A stretch of DNA of 64,000 nucleotides from Taxillus chinensis (lineage: Eukaryota > Streptophyta > Magnoliopsida > Santalales > Loranthaceae), in assembly GCA_023512835.1 (NCBI GenBank), contig CM042092.1:13986498-14050497 (forward strand), given 5' to 3'. Position 1 is the stretch's first letter. Each line of letters starts with the position of its first letter. Of this stretch, positions 34,821-48,200 are shown in pieces. The notes beneath the pieces were generated by a model, which searched no databases, was not told the origin of the DNA, and saw only the letters and a program-made list of their open reading frames with translations. Made by a program: the position numbers and the translations under genes.

Positions 34821-37800
34821 ATGGCAGCTTATATTAGCATTCGATCATTTGTGTATTTTTCTTTTGGTAAGAAGCTTACTTACCGAGGTGACTCCAGCTT
34901 TATAATTGTACTGGCGAATAAGTTCGTTCAAGAACGTGCCTAGACCCCACGGTTACTGGATGTGTCCTGATTACATTGTCCCTATGTTGAACCTCCTTAA
35001 TGGATCCCAGTATGCAAACTATATATAAAGTGTGATGGATGCAAACTATATATAAAGTGTGATGGTAGTCGCTGGGCGATTTTTTTTTGGACGCCCTATT
35101 AATATTATAGAATAAAGCAGCATTTAATAACCAACCCCCATTCCTCAATCCGTGTAATAAACAACATTTTAATTATCGTACCTGATCTGAAAAATATGGG
35201 CTGCTTTGCAGCACTGATTCTGATCAAACCCCAGCTGGGGTGTTTCTTTATGGTCCATTTGTTGTTGATTTTTTTCACAGAGCTATAGACAACTTCTAAA
35301 CAAGTCCTCCTTGCATCCTTGGGATGAAATGTTGAGTCCTAAAAGAAAGACTACTGTCGTACATGATGCAAGTTCATTAATTTTGAAACTCCCTGGTTTG
35401 GCATCTTTGGTCATGCAAGTTGGCTCCTTTATGTACTTCTGAACGAAGTTTTGTGTGCATAACGATTCTCTAGGGACTACTGATTCCAAGTACACTCTGG
35501 CGGGATATGTTTAGAAGGAAACATATGAAACTTGTTGTAGCAAGTTTTCAGATGGAACAGATTTTCATGAAAAATTACAATATGAGAAAATTAATCAATT
35601 TGATTAATAATTAAGTGCTTGTTGTAGCAACTGGAAATAAAGTAAGATGAAATGATGATCATGGAAAAATAGAACAATCATTAAGGTAACGATATGAAAA
35701 AGGAAACAACGTGGTCTTATGATATATATTTAATCATAGATGTTTTTGTACATTCATGACTAGAGATTATGATCACGAGTAGTACTCATGAGATTTACGT
35801 GTCATCAAGATTTTCTAGTTATCCATATTTGCAATTAATTCGGAGTCCCTTGCGTATCATTATTATTTTTCTATAAACTATGGCCGACAAATTCTGTTAT
35901 GTCATCTAGAGTATATGATGCGTCATCATTTCCTTAATTATATGTAGACAATACTTCTCTTATTTACGTATGCTAGAATTACTAGTGCGTCAACAAAATT
36001 ACTGATATATTGAAAAGAATTATTCGTGCATCAACGAGAGTTATCGGATGGAGAGAAATCATCTAAATTCAAAGATTAATTCAAATTAAGAAGCAAACCT
36101 AGAAAACAATAATAACAATACTTAAGATTCAATGATGGTCAGCTTTGCAACTCACGATATATGAAGGTTGTCCATCATTGACTATAAAACTTTCAACATT
36201 CAATACATAACGATCCTAATTAACTCACGAAATCGTCTTACAACGTTCTCCAATCGGGCTCTAAATTCATCAATCGGTTTCCAACTACTACTAAAGGCCT
36301 CACGCACATATATAGGTTAATCTCACACACCTATATATGTTGAACACGCGCACACACAAAAATGTTAGCAAAAGGCCACAAAAGGCCTTTTGTAAGAATA
36401 TTTACAAAACCACAAAAGGCCCAAATGACTGTGCATGTGCGTGAAAAAAACAAGCTAGCAATTTTAAAGGATAAGAAAATTGGCAGCAATTTTTAAAAAC
36501 AGAAAAATAAATATCTTTAATAGTTAAAAAAGGTATTTCTGATTAATATTCAAAAGTGTAAAATATTATTATACTACATAATTTTAAAGTAAATCCATTT
36601 TTATATTAGTATAGATAAAAAATGTTATTGATAAGTTTATCTCATGGCTAGGAATATTCACACCCACCTAAATGATTAATACATTCACTTTTGTTCAATG
36701 TCTATACTATTTAAGATTTGATTAAGTAGTCCTTACAAAAAAAAAATAATAAAAAAGAATGAATTAATTCATCTACTATATATGTATTTTTTTTTACAAA
36801 TTCTAGGTTTTAGTTTTACACGTCAAACCCTAATACCTAATTCTATTCCACCAACGCCAATAATTTGAAAAAGCTTAATTCCAAAAACAATAGAGAGAGA
36901 TTCAATGCATGAAAAGATAATGTTAATGCAATTCTACAATATAATGAGACGACAAACAAATATAATTGCTACTGCAATTTTACTTACAGTTGTGGTTGCA
37001 ACAACAAAGTACAATCGGCTGACGTGGAGAGAGACATGTAAACCAGTAACCAGCTCCATTATCTTTTCACGACAGACAAAAATAAGTTATCATGGCACCT
37101 TGCTCGAGAAGGTCACAACACATATCTCAATTACTTCAAGACGTGGGAGCTATCTTCGATATCTCGAAGTAACATGTGAATAAAAAAACTACAGCTTGTG
37201 ATGCAGAAACTCACTTTGGTTCAACTCCAATTAATCATTATAGTCTAATATGACAACTCAGTTGCCACAACTATGTCTGCAAGTAGTTACACCTTTATAT
37301 TGAATAAAGGGCTCGTTTGTAACAAATTTTGAATATGAAAAAAAATCCAATAATGTTCATATGTCATGCTTGACGGCGTGGAAAGAAAGATTTGATCAGT
37401 TTTCATCTATAGAGGAATGGAAGGGGGTAGAGGTGGAAAAAGAAAATGACAATTTATGGAGAAGGAGGTGGATGAAAAGTTACCAGGAATGTGAAAAAAG
37501 TAGGTGATATATATATTAATCCTAAATGATATTTATGTCGATTTACATTATTTTAAAATATATATTATAATGTGGGTGTGTTTATAACTTTGATTGGTAT
37601 GAACCACTCCTTATTCGATACAATTTGGAAGCAAGGTGGTAACTAGTGTGGATCTCATCATGATGTAGGATAGGCTCAAGATGGAGACAAGTAGTGGCTT
37701 CCTAGTCATGCATTAGTGACACTCGTTGTTGTGAGGAATAGGAGCACTAGAAGGAGTGCCAACGATGTTCCATCCGAATTGCGGATGATAATTCTGACCC

Positions 37801-38500
37801 GCCCATTTTGATACGAATTGTTAGCGAGATGAATATGGGTATTGGTCGACCCACCTTCGATTCAATCTTTTTAGATAGTTTTAGCTTAAAATACCTATAT
37901 CATCCCACCCCATCTTGACCCACATAAATTTTTAGTCACATTCCATCCCTCCAAACCACTCGGGATGAGTTCGAATCATTTATTATCTATGACTTGTACT
38001 AGATATCATGTTGTTATTTCTAATTTAAATTTTAATAATTTGTTAATTATTTTAATAAAATGTTAATTTAATTATAATAAAACATTAATGTAATTTTTAA
38101 AATATATTTTAAAATAATAATCATCCACTAATAAGCCGTTACGAACGTCACATCCACACCCAACGATCATTTCCCCGGGTGGTGAGATTGAGCACATGTT
38201 TGGAAGTTGGAACCGTCGTCAACGGAGGCGGTCGGGGCCGACACGATTGTCGTTGATGTCGCAGAACTTGAAGAATGGGATGGGGAGGGCGCCGGGGACG
38301 TCACGATCGATCGCTCAAGAAGGCAAAGGCAAGGAGGCAGTGGCCGGCGAGAAGAATGCGGATAAGGCAAAAAATTAAAGCAGGGGGGGGGGGCAGATTT
38401 TAATTTGAATAAAAAAGAAAATAATATATTTAGTTTGACGACTTGACTAACTAAATTTAGTGCAGTCACTGAGCGTTTTTGGTGGCGCTATCGCAGCCAC
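34821..38500. other. Intergenic DNA
   Basis: Mostly AT-rich. A near duplicate of about 25 bp (atgcaaactatatataaagtgtgatgg type) occurs at 35013 and 35038. A short palindromic cluster of aaaaggcc lies near 36370-36420. Frames at 35283-35495 (minus) and 36905-37183 (plus) resemble nothing I know. A GC-rich block at 38160-38390 stands out from its surroundings and may be promoter or captured sequence. Confidence 0.4.
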
Positions 38501-38632
38501 ATGTTTGAGTTTGAGGCAGTGGATGCCACTGCCTTCTCCCTTCACCCTCGCCTCTCGTCTCTCCGTAATACAATTTACTTACCAGTTACCACCCTTCCTT
38601 GCTACCTCGCTCAAAGCACAAAGCTCATTAAG
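38501..38632 (+). CDS. Tentative first exon of the ARM/HEAT-like gene
   Basis: An ATG opens a 44-codon frame starting MFEFEAVDATAFSLHPRLSS that ends at a plausible donor (aag/gtcagg). The composition (many S, L, T, P) resembles an organelle-targeting or flexible N-terminus. It lies in the right place and strand for the gene whose clear exons begin at 42295. Linkage and phase to later exons could not be shown, so this is a guess from context. Confidence 0.3.
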
Positions 38633-39697
38633 GTCAGGCCAGTGCTGCCTCCCCCCAGGTCTGCTGTTAATTAGTTTAGATATATGTTTTCTCCCCTCAC
38701 TTTCACTCCTTTTATTTATATTTTTTTAAAAATATTGTTTACTTTTATGTGTTGGATCTGTGCCGTGGTGAGTGATTTTTCGCTCATGGCACACTACTAC
38801 TCTGCAGTTTACCCATGAATCCTATCTTTTATCCAATCCGCTACTAACGCTTATTCGTTATTGAATAACTAAGTAGTTGGTAGCAATTACACCTGGGTTC
38901 TTTGTACGTAGTAATCTTGGGCCTTGGCTGATAATTTTATGTTATATATATATATAGGTATATGTAAAGTTACGCTGCTTCTATACAATATGTATTAAAA
39001 TACGAGAACTGCTTGTTTATTTGAATACTTTGTCTATTGAAGATTATTAGAAGCTGTATATGCATATTTGGTGGGTTTTAGAAAGTACTGGTCCATTTTC
39101 AATACACATGCACATGTTAGACTATGGCACATGTACAGATTTCATGTAAAAGTAGTCCCACAAACAATGATAAGCCAAAAGAAAAGAACAAACAATATCT
39201 TACAAAGATATACCCCACTAATTAATGAATTCTAGAGCTATGTTGTTCTGTCATGAAATTTTAGTATACCTATCCATAGTTTTCTGATACCTCTCATTGC
39301 AATGAATAAATCCTCATACGAGAGAAGATATAATACAATTTTTTTTTTACCACGACACACTATCTTTTTTCTATCTTAATTTTTTTTTTCCAGCTTTGAG
39401 TTGCTGGGGGGGAAATTGCTGGCTGGGACTTTTTAACTCTTGATTCTGAGCTACGCCAGTCCAAGTGGTCACATGGAACTTTCCCTAAGCCAGGTTACAA
39501 GTGGTTCTGCAACAGCTAAGAATGCAACTATATATCTATGAATTATGTGCGATCAATCATTCATCTGGCACGTTCATGCAGAATATAGGACTACATTCCA
39601 CGGGTCGAGGAGGAGAGCGTAGGCATCAGAGCAATGTGCTGTTTCCTCTGTCAACAGAACTAAGTTTTGCTAATGAGCGTTCTTGGTGCATATGTAG

Positions 39698-39820
39698 GAG
39701 ATATGGCAGTTACCATAGCATCTCTTGGAGATCTTCTGTTTCATGCCACTCCAGTCAAACACATGATACCAGAACGAAAAAATCTATTAAAAATTATGAT
39801 GATTGTTCGAATGCCTGTTG
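39698..39820 (+). CDS. Probable upstream exon of the ARM/HEAT-like gene
   Basis: Between an acceptor (tatgtag) and a donor (gtaaga) the frame reads GDMAVTIASLGDLLFHATP, continuing through PERKNLLKIMMIVRMPVG. This looks like real coding sequence of a helical protein. Its end phase (one leftover base) does not fit the start phase of the exon at 42295. So either another exon was missed in the repeat-filled gap or one border is different. Confidence 0.45.
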
Positions 39821-39945
39821 GTAAGATTCATTCATTCATTTATTATATATTATTCAAATTCTATCCTTTTTTTAAAAAGGTTTTTTGTGCTTAAGAGTGA
39901 AGGAAACTTGCTTCCCTGTAAGTTACACAATATCATCACTGATAT

Positions 39946-39959
<14 letters not shown>

Positions 39960-39976
<17 letters not shown>

Positions 39977-41810
39977 AGAAACCTACAATAGAAAACATTT
40001 ACTGCCTATCATTCCTATATTTAATACTCGTCTTCAAGTTCGAGCATATATGTCTAACATACTTAACTTGTTACATATAGTATTAATTCAAGTTTTGGAA
40101 GGAGGCTTAATCAGATTATCGATGAGCTGAAGATCTGTTCAAACGTGAACGAATGCATAGAGAACATGAGTATGTTTAAGATCATGAACTAGATGACAAT
40201 CTACCTCAATGTGCTTGGTCCGCTCATGAAAGACCTAATTCTTGACGATATGCATGGCCGCTAGATTGTCACAATGTAGTCTCAATAAATCTACGCCTAC
40301 CTCACTGAGTAGGTGCTTTGTCCACACGAGTTCATGGGATCCATGGCACGAGATATAACTGTTTGTTTTTTACTTTTCCAGAATATAAGATTACCGCTAG
40401 AGAAAATACAATATCCAATGGTAAATCTTTGACTAGTAGGACAACTTGCCCAATCAACATCAGTGAACGTTGCGGTCATACTATATTCCTGATCAGAATA
40501 TATGAATCCTTGAGGTATCGAAGGATTCAAATAACTGCACCCCAATTTGTAGTGTGCAGGATTGACATGAATTAGCTTACTATACTCACTAGATAAGCAA
40601 TGTGCAAGTAACTGTTAAATAATTTATCTTTCCAACTAACCTGTGATGTCTCTTAGGATGTTGTAAGGGTAATTCATCATCAGGATCCCGTAAGGGTTAT
40701 TTATCATCATCATTGAGTCAACATGTTTGCATCATAGCAACCCATAGTCTGAAAGCATATCAAAAATATACTTTCATTAAGAAATAGAAATCTTAGACCG
40801 TGATACCTTAATGCCAAGAAAGTACTTGAGTTTACTAAGATTTGTAATCTGAAATTGCTCACCAAAAAACTTCTGTAGAGCTAAAATCTTTGATACACAA
40901 GTGATAATCAAATTATCCATGCAAGCAACTAGGATGATGGTCTTGTCCTGTAAGTGTCTATAAAAGACTGAGTGATCATTGACACTTCTGGTCCTGCCAA
41001 ACTCGCCAAGTGCTAGGAATAGATGCCCAAACAAAGTGGGGGGATTCAATGGTTGTTTTAGTGGTAACAGGAGAGGCGACAAAGCTCATATTAACAGGGA
41101 GATCTTCGCATATATACTTGGGTAAACAGGAGGTGCATGATCAAGTGGTATGCCATTCTCGAGGATCGAAGAAGGACTGGGGTGAACATCAGGATAGTGC
41201 AAAAGAGTCATGATAGGGGGAGGACTGGACAAAAGTCTGAGTGTAAGAAATATGGGATAGACTCCATAAAAATAACATCGAAGGAAAAAAAGTAATGTTG
41301 AGGAGTAGGACTATAACACCTATAACTTTTTTGAGCGCCAGAAATAGCCGACAAAAATACATTATAGAGACTTAGGATCAAGTTTGGTATGACCCGAACG
41401 ATTATCATGCACACAATAGACACAACCAAAGATCCTAGAGGAAACAAGAAATAAAGGTATAAAGGAAAATATAACATTATAAAATATTGCACTATCAAGC
41501 ACCAGAGAGGACATACGATTTATCAGATAACATGCAATGAGAACTGCATTTGCCCAAAAATGATGAGGGACATGTTTGTGGAGCATGATAGTATAAGCAA
41601 TCTGAAGGATGTGGCTGTTCTTTTGAACATCAAAAGAAACCTTATCGGAGGTTGGCCTAAATTGGCTCTAATACCATGTAGAAGAATTGAATAAATTATA
41701 TATATTCTATCTTTTCAACCTATTCTCACGTAGATATATAGTAAAATAGGAAACTAAATATTTACAGCCTATGATTCCTATATTTAACAATTTATATGTA
41801 TATATATATT
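39960..41810 (-). mobile_element. Decayed copia element in a host intron
   Basis: Minus-strand pieces of copia pol appear in order from right to left: integrase end (HFWANAVLIACYLINRM, 41362-41586), post-integrase (KSYRCYSPTPQHYFF), reverse transcriptase (SKLKYFLGIKVSRSKI, 40777-41082), and RNase H (FTDVDWASCPTSQRFTIGY, 40297-40545). They carry stops and deletions. A primer-binding-site complement (ggctctaatacca) lies near 41670. Related LTR-like blocks (aaaatagraaac...attcctatatttaa) lie at about 39965-40030 and 41735-41800. It is antisense to the host gene. The limits are approximate. Confidence 0.65.
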
Positions 41811-42294
41811 TAACTCCTCGTTAGCATTATGAATTGAATTTGCTGGATTTTACCTTTCTTTGAAGTGCGTACATCTTATCCCCTCTCAGCACTTAAATTA
41901 GAAATCCAACATCTAAAGGCTCATAGACCATTTTAAAAACCACCATCTTGTAGCCTTATGATCTGAAACAGAATAACACTAAACTTGAATAGGACTCAAA
42001 CCAAACTAGTGCCTAGTTTTGAAATCTCAGTTTCATAACTGCAACAAATTTTGTCAACAAAATTAGCTAAGATACACATTCGAATGGAAATTCCTGAAAG
42101 AAAGCCTGTTCTTTGTGTAATTGTTAAAAGTCTAGGCTTTGAATCTTGCAGAGTATCCTTTACCATTAGACAGTTGTTTGGCTGCTGTTTACTTCATTGG
42201 TTGCATACCATATAATGCAATTCACTATTGTTATCTTTCTAGTCACCCAAAATTATTTGGTTATTCTGTTGAAAAAAAACATGCTCCATTACAG

Positions 42295-45200
42295 CACCCA
42301 ATTAAGTGATGTGGAAGATAAGCTGTCAGTCATGCCTGATAGAACTATTCACTCAAGTCAGGGATTAGCTGAAGCCTGTAAATTTGCATACAATGATGCA
42401 AAATTTGTAAATGAAAGGGCTCGCAATGACATTGTCTTGCTGTCCCGGTAATATCCAGAACCTTAATTCTTATTCTCTAAGATATTGTATTTGAGGTATT
42501 TGTTTTTTCTTTTTCTTTTTTGAATCTTTTGACAGTTATATAATTATTATTCAATTACTGGCATGTTCATTTTGGATTATGAAGACATTTTTATCAAGTA
42601 TTACTCATTTTAAAGTATAAGGCTGGCTGTTTAAGCCCATCAAGGATGTGTAGAAATGCACTTTAAAGTTTTAGTTTATGCTTGTATCTTTAGGTGTTGA
42701 TGCTATCTTGATTGCATTTTCCACATTTAAATGAACATTAATGTGGAGCGTCTATGCTTGTGACTTTCCAATCCTTGCCAGTGGCATAATGAGGCTAGAT
42801 GCCCGTGCACGTGAGGACTTTTCTATTCTTGGGTTGGAGTTTCTGAAGCTTGATGGTATCGTATTTTACCCATGTTCTATCTGTTATTACTCTTGATTTT
42901 AACTGGTATGTATCTGCAATAGCAGCAATGTGCGAAAATGCCAAGAGAAAATTAATATCTTTCAACTTTCATGCTAGTTACTTGTTGTCTGTCATTTTAT
43001 TTTAGCGTGCAATGTAAAGAATATGCTTTGTAATATTTAGGGAAGAACATGTTTGAATAACTGTTTTTTCAATTGTGGTAGTAGTATTCACTTTATCCCT
43101 TGAAGGAGGGGAGGGGGAGGGTGACTGCCTCTATAGAGGGTGAATTCAAGCTTTTAACTGCATGGAGGAGACATATTTACTCTATTTAATTTTAGGATCA
43201 GAGTATGGCAATTTACTCTTGCTGGTTAAACATTTGATCTGAGAATAGCCCTAATCTTTGTTACATAAAAGGGGTACTGTTGCAGTGAAAGAATTTGATT
43301 TTATAGTTTCTCATTAATGGCCTCAACTTTTCTCTAACAACTTTTGAGAAAATTGCCTCGATACGTTTTCCTTTGCTTTCATTCTATTAAATAATAGTCT
43401 GTACAATCTATTTTAGGTAACCTAATACATATTCCTAATCTCAATATACAGCTATAAAGACAGAATATATACAATTAAGAAGAGAGGTAAATCAAAAGAG
43501 AAAATTGCTGTCTTGATTGGAAACAACTTAAATAAGGAAACTCCTAATTAGAGCCGCTGTCTAATTGCTGTCTTGATTGATATCCCCCCTCAAATTGATG
43601 CTGACTGATCAAGAAGCATCAATTTGCCAACAAGAAATTGATGACGCTGTCGAGAAAGGGCCTTAGTAAATATATCAGCCGTTTGAAGAGCCGAAGAGAT
43701 ATGAGGAAGAGAAATAACACCATTATCATAAGCTTCTCGAATAGAATGACAGTCAACTTCAATGTGTTTTGTGCGTTCATGAAAGACAGGATTAGCGATG
43801 AATCCTGGATAGCACTAGTATTATCTGCATAAAGAGAGGTAGACTCAAGTTGAGGAAAACCAAGCTCACCAACAAACCTCGGAGCCAAATGATCTCGGAA
43901 CAAGGCGAGGACATAGCACGATATTCGGACTCGGTAGAAGACTTAGACACTCGATCTTGTTTCTTACTCTTCCAAGAAATTAAAGAGGTGCCAACAAACA
44001 TACACCAACCAAGTAATAGATCGACGTGTATCCGAACAACCAGCCCAATCAGCATCACTATAGGTCTTGTTAAGCGGAGAGGAGACTCCACGGAAAAGAA
44101 TAAACCACGATGAGAAGTCTTGTTCAAATACCGAACAATACGTCGAACGGCACTAAATGAAGATGTGTAGGTGCCTGCATAAATTGACTAACTTGTTGCA
44201 CAACAAATGAAATATCAGGACGTGTAATAGTCGAGATAATTGAGACTCCCAACAAGTTGTCGATATAGAGATGGATCGAAAGAAAGTCACCATCATTTCG
44301 TTGATATTTAACATTCACTTCCAAAGGAGTATCAACAAGACGACCCTCTTGGAGACCAGCCAAGGCAATGAGGTCCTTAGTATATTTATGCTGGTGAAGA
44401 AAAATACCAGCAGGAGAAGTGTGAACCTCAAGACCTAAGAAATAAGTTAAAGGCCCCAAATCCTTCATATGAAAAGAACCCTGAAGACGCTCCCTGAATC
44501 GAGACATCAATTGAGTATCGGATCCTGTGATGACAATATCATCAACATAGACTAATAACAAAACAATGCCCTTGTCGGTCTTGCAAAGAAATAATGAAGA
44601 ATCATACCGACTTTGAACAAAAGAGAAGCTAAGAAGAGTATTGCGAAACTTTTCAAACCAGGCCCGTGGAGCTTGTTTCAAACCGTATAGAGACCGTTTG
44701 AGCTTACAAACATCATGGGAGGGTGTAGAAAACAAGCCTGGAGGAGGAGTCATATAGATATCTTCCTTGAGGTCCCCATGCAAAAATGCATTCTTAACAT
44801 CCATCTGTCGTAAGAACCACCCTTTAGATGCAGCAATAGATAGAACAAGCCGGACAGTTGTCATCTTAGCCACAGGGGCAAAGGTCTCTTCATAATCAAT
44901 CCCATATTCCTGTCGATTTCCAAGAGCGACCAATCGTGCCTTATATCTGTCAAGGGAACCATCGGAGCGGAGCTTAATAGAATAAACCCATTTACAACCA
45001 ATGGGTTTAACACTAGCAGGACATGAAACAATATCCCAAGTGTGATTGTCTTGAAGTGCCTGAAGTTCCTCTTGCATGGTTGTTATCTAGCAAGTCGTGT
45101 AGCGACCTGAGAATAAGAGGTAGGAACTATAGTATTAGTTAAAATTGCAGAATAGCCATATCGATCCGGAGGGACGAATGCGCCGAGTTGATCGTCGAAG

Positions 45201-48200
45201 AATCATTGGAGCATTGTCGGGAACAGGGTCGGGAAGGACTGGAGATGAAGGGGGCAAAGGCGTCGTGTGTAGACAAGGCCAGGCGTGAACCGTTTATCAA
45301 AAGAAGAATCATCAAAGTGAGGCGGTACAATAGGATCGGATGTCGAAAGATCTTGCTGAAAATAGTATTCATGTTCAAAGAAAATCACATCCCGAGAGAT
45401 ACGCCATCGATTATTAAGTGAATCATAACACACAAAACCTTTATGATTAGGATCGTAACTCATAAAGGCACATCGAACAGATTGGGCGGCCAACTTATGA
45501 CGTTCATGAGCAGGTAAATGAACAAAACAAACACACCCGAAAGTATGTAGCATATGATAATTAGGATGTTTACCAAAAATTCGATAGTAGGGAGAATCAA
45601 ACTTCAATTGTGGAGATGGTAAACGATTAATCGGATAAACTCAGTAGATAAAGCTTCGGTCCAAAACTTAACCTGGAACAGAAGATTCTAACAACAATGT
45701 GCGCACCATATCCAACCGATGTCTATTTTTCCGTTCGGCAAGTCCATTCGCTGAGGTGTATAAGGACATGATCGTTGTGAAACAATACCCTTGTTATGGA
45801 GAAATGCTTGAAACTCATGAGACATGTATTCACCACCATTGTCAGATCGTAAGGCTTTAATACAAGTGGAGAACTGAGTTTCAATATATGTCACAAAGGT
45901 TTGAAACACAGTAAACACGTCTGCTTTGGAATGCAAAAAATAGATCCATGTGAATCGACTGTAATCATCAATAAATGTCACAAAATATTTATATTGAGCA
46001 TGTGAAATAACCGGTGTAATTCCCCCAAACATCACTATGAATAATGTCAAAACATTTATTGGCACGACTACCCAAAATAGGAAAAGGCAATGTCTTACTT
46101 TTGCCCAGTTTACAAGAAGAACAATCAACTAATAAACTCTTATCTGTAGAACCAAGAACACCACTTTGCAACAAATGAGTCAAAACAACGTTATTTGGAT
46201 GACCTAATCGTCTATGCCAGATGCCACCATTATTTTCAACAACCGAAGAAGCTAATGACAAAGTCGGAGGAACGGTAAATTGTAATGGAAATAACCTGCC
46301 TACTTTAGGCCCCTTCGCTATCACCTTCCCTGACACCTGATCCTGCACAATACAACCATCACGATGAAAGTGGACATCATAGTTATTATCCACCATTTGA
46401 CCAACGAAAGTAAATTAGTAGATAATTTAGGAGAAACCAAGACATGTCGGAAGGAGGAGCTAATATCACCAACCGTCGTAATGGGAATATTATTTCCATC
46501 AAGAACTTGAATATCTTTGAGTACCAAGATACGGGCGTTGATTATGCAAGAAAGCGGATGCACCAGTCATATGATTTGTCGCCCGGAATCAACAAACCAA
46601 GGAGAAGGAACGAAGTAATAGTCTTACCTGTCCCTTGAAGACCAAGAGCAGAAAAGGCAGAGAGAATCATCTGTTGAACCATATCTGGTGTGAGAACAGA
46701 TTGATTATTGCCAGCAACCATGGATGGTGAACCAAGATTGTGCGAGTCAGATACCGCAGCATGAAGGGCTTGTGGTCTACGGTTTTGAGGCCGTGTAGGA
46801 CACTCCTTGATAATATGTCCGTTTTGCTTGCAATAATTACAGAACTTCTTACTACAATGACGAGCAATATGACCAAATTCTTTGCAGCTGTAACACTGCA
46901 TTGTTCCCTGCCCTCGGGTCCGAGCAACATAGGCAACATTAACTATTTCAGATGATCCACCAGTTGCACCGATAGCGGCTTGTGTCGCCAATCTTTGTTC
47001 CTCGCGCAGCAATTCACCAAAACATACATCCAAACAAGGAACCGGATCTCTATTCAGTAACCCAGCCCGAGCAGTTTCAAATTCAGGTCTGAGCTTCATC
47101 AAAAACTGATCATGACGACTCACTTCATGAATAGCTTGAAGACTAGCTAAAGTCTCCGTTGACACCTTAGCATAGATAATACCAGAATATTCGCTCCATA
47201 AAGTAAGAAAGCCAGAATAATATTGTTCAATTGAGAGATTACCTTGATTATAATGACTCATATCAAGTTCCAATTGAAAACGTCTTGCAGTATTATTTTG
47301 ATTGTAGACGCGCTGCAAGTATTCCCACATGTCTTTAGCTGTGCCAAAGGAACGTAAATTGTTCACCATATGGACCTCAATAGATCCCAAAATCCATGAA
47401 ACAATCTGAGCATCCTTTGCCTCCCATTGACGAAGATCGTTTGAATCTATCGGAGCGGGAGAAGACCCATCAAGATGACCCCAAAGCTCCTTCCCTTTCA
47501 AAAACATCTTGAACTGAAATGCCCATGCGGCATAATTCTTTCCCGTAAATCTGATAGCTAAGATTGCATGTGTTTTCTCAGAAGACATTCTAAACAGAAT
47601 TGGCACTCACAAGTACAAGCCAGCAATCCAAGAATTGTTGATCAGAATTAATCAACCTAAAACCAAAAAAAAAAAAAAAAAAACCAAGAACAAGCCAGCA
47701 ATCCAAGAATAAAAAGGAAAACGACAGATTCAACAAAGAATTCAGTTATGTGGCTCTGATACCATAACAACTTTTGAGAAAATTGCCTCGATACGTTTTC
47801 CTTTGCTTTCATTCTATTAAATAATAGTCTGTACAATCTATTTTAGGTAACCTAATACATATTCCTAATCTCAATATACAGCTATAAAGACAGAATATAT
47901 ACAATTAAGAAGAGAGGTAAATCAAAAGAGAAAATTGCTGTCTTGATTGGAAACAACTTAAATAAGGAAACTCCTAATTAGAGCCGCTGTCTAATTGCTG
48001 TCTTGATTGATATTCTCAACATGTGTTTTACATCCTAATTATCTTCGGGAGAAAAGTTTATTCAATTTTTAATTTCAATGAGGCGCTTTCAGTTTTACTC
48101 TTTCCATTGTGTTATTGTTTGCCTTGTCTTAATGCTTTTAGCTCGAGCAAGAGAGGATACTGGGAAAATTGACCATGGCGTGAAGAAGAAAGCTGAATGC

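Larger units (their letters stand above)
43335..48012 (-). mobile_element. Very young copia element with defective pol, antisense in a host intron
   Basis: LTRs at 43335-43582 and 47765-48012 (248 bp each) look identical base for base. The 5-bp target duplication TTCTC is present at 43330-43334 and 48013-48017. On the coding (minus) strand the primer-binding site tggtatcagagcc follows the 5' LTR directly and a purine tract (ttgagggggga) precedes the 3' LTR. LTR ends on the coding strand are TATCAA and GTTGTTA, not TG and CA. Gag is intact (next entries) but pol is spread over at least six frame changes. It needs help in trans, or the sequence has indel errors. Confidence 0.92.

Noticed and set aside
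36905..37183. 92-codon plus frame in intergenic DNA
   Set aside because: No family resemblance, no splice or promoter context, and AT-rich composition near the background.
38167..38469. 100-codon minus frame rich in S/P/T in a GC-rich block
   Set aside because: Low-complexity composition and overlap with equally open plus frames. It could be captured or promoter sequence but cannot be called a gene.
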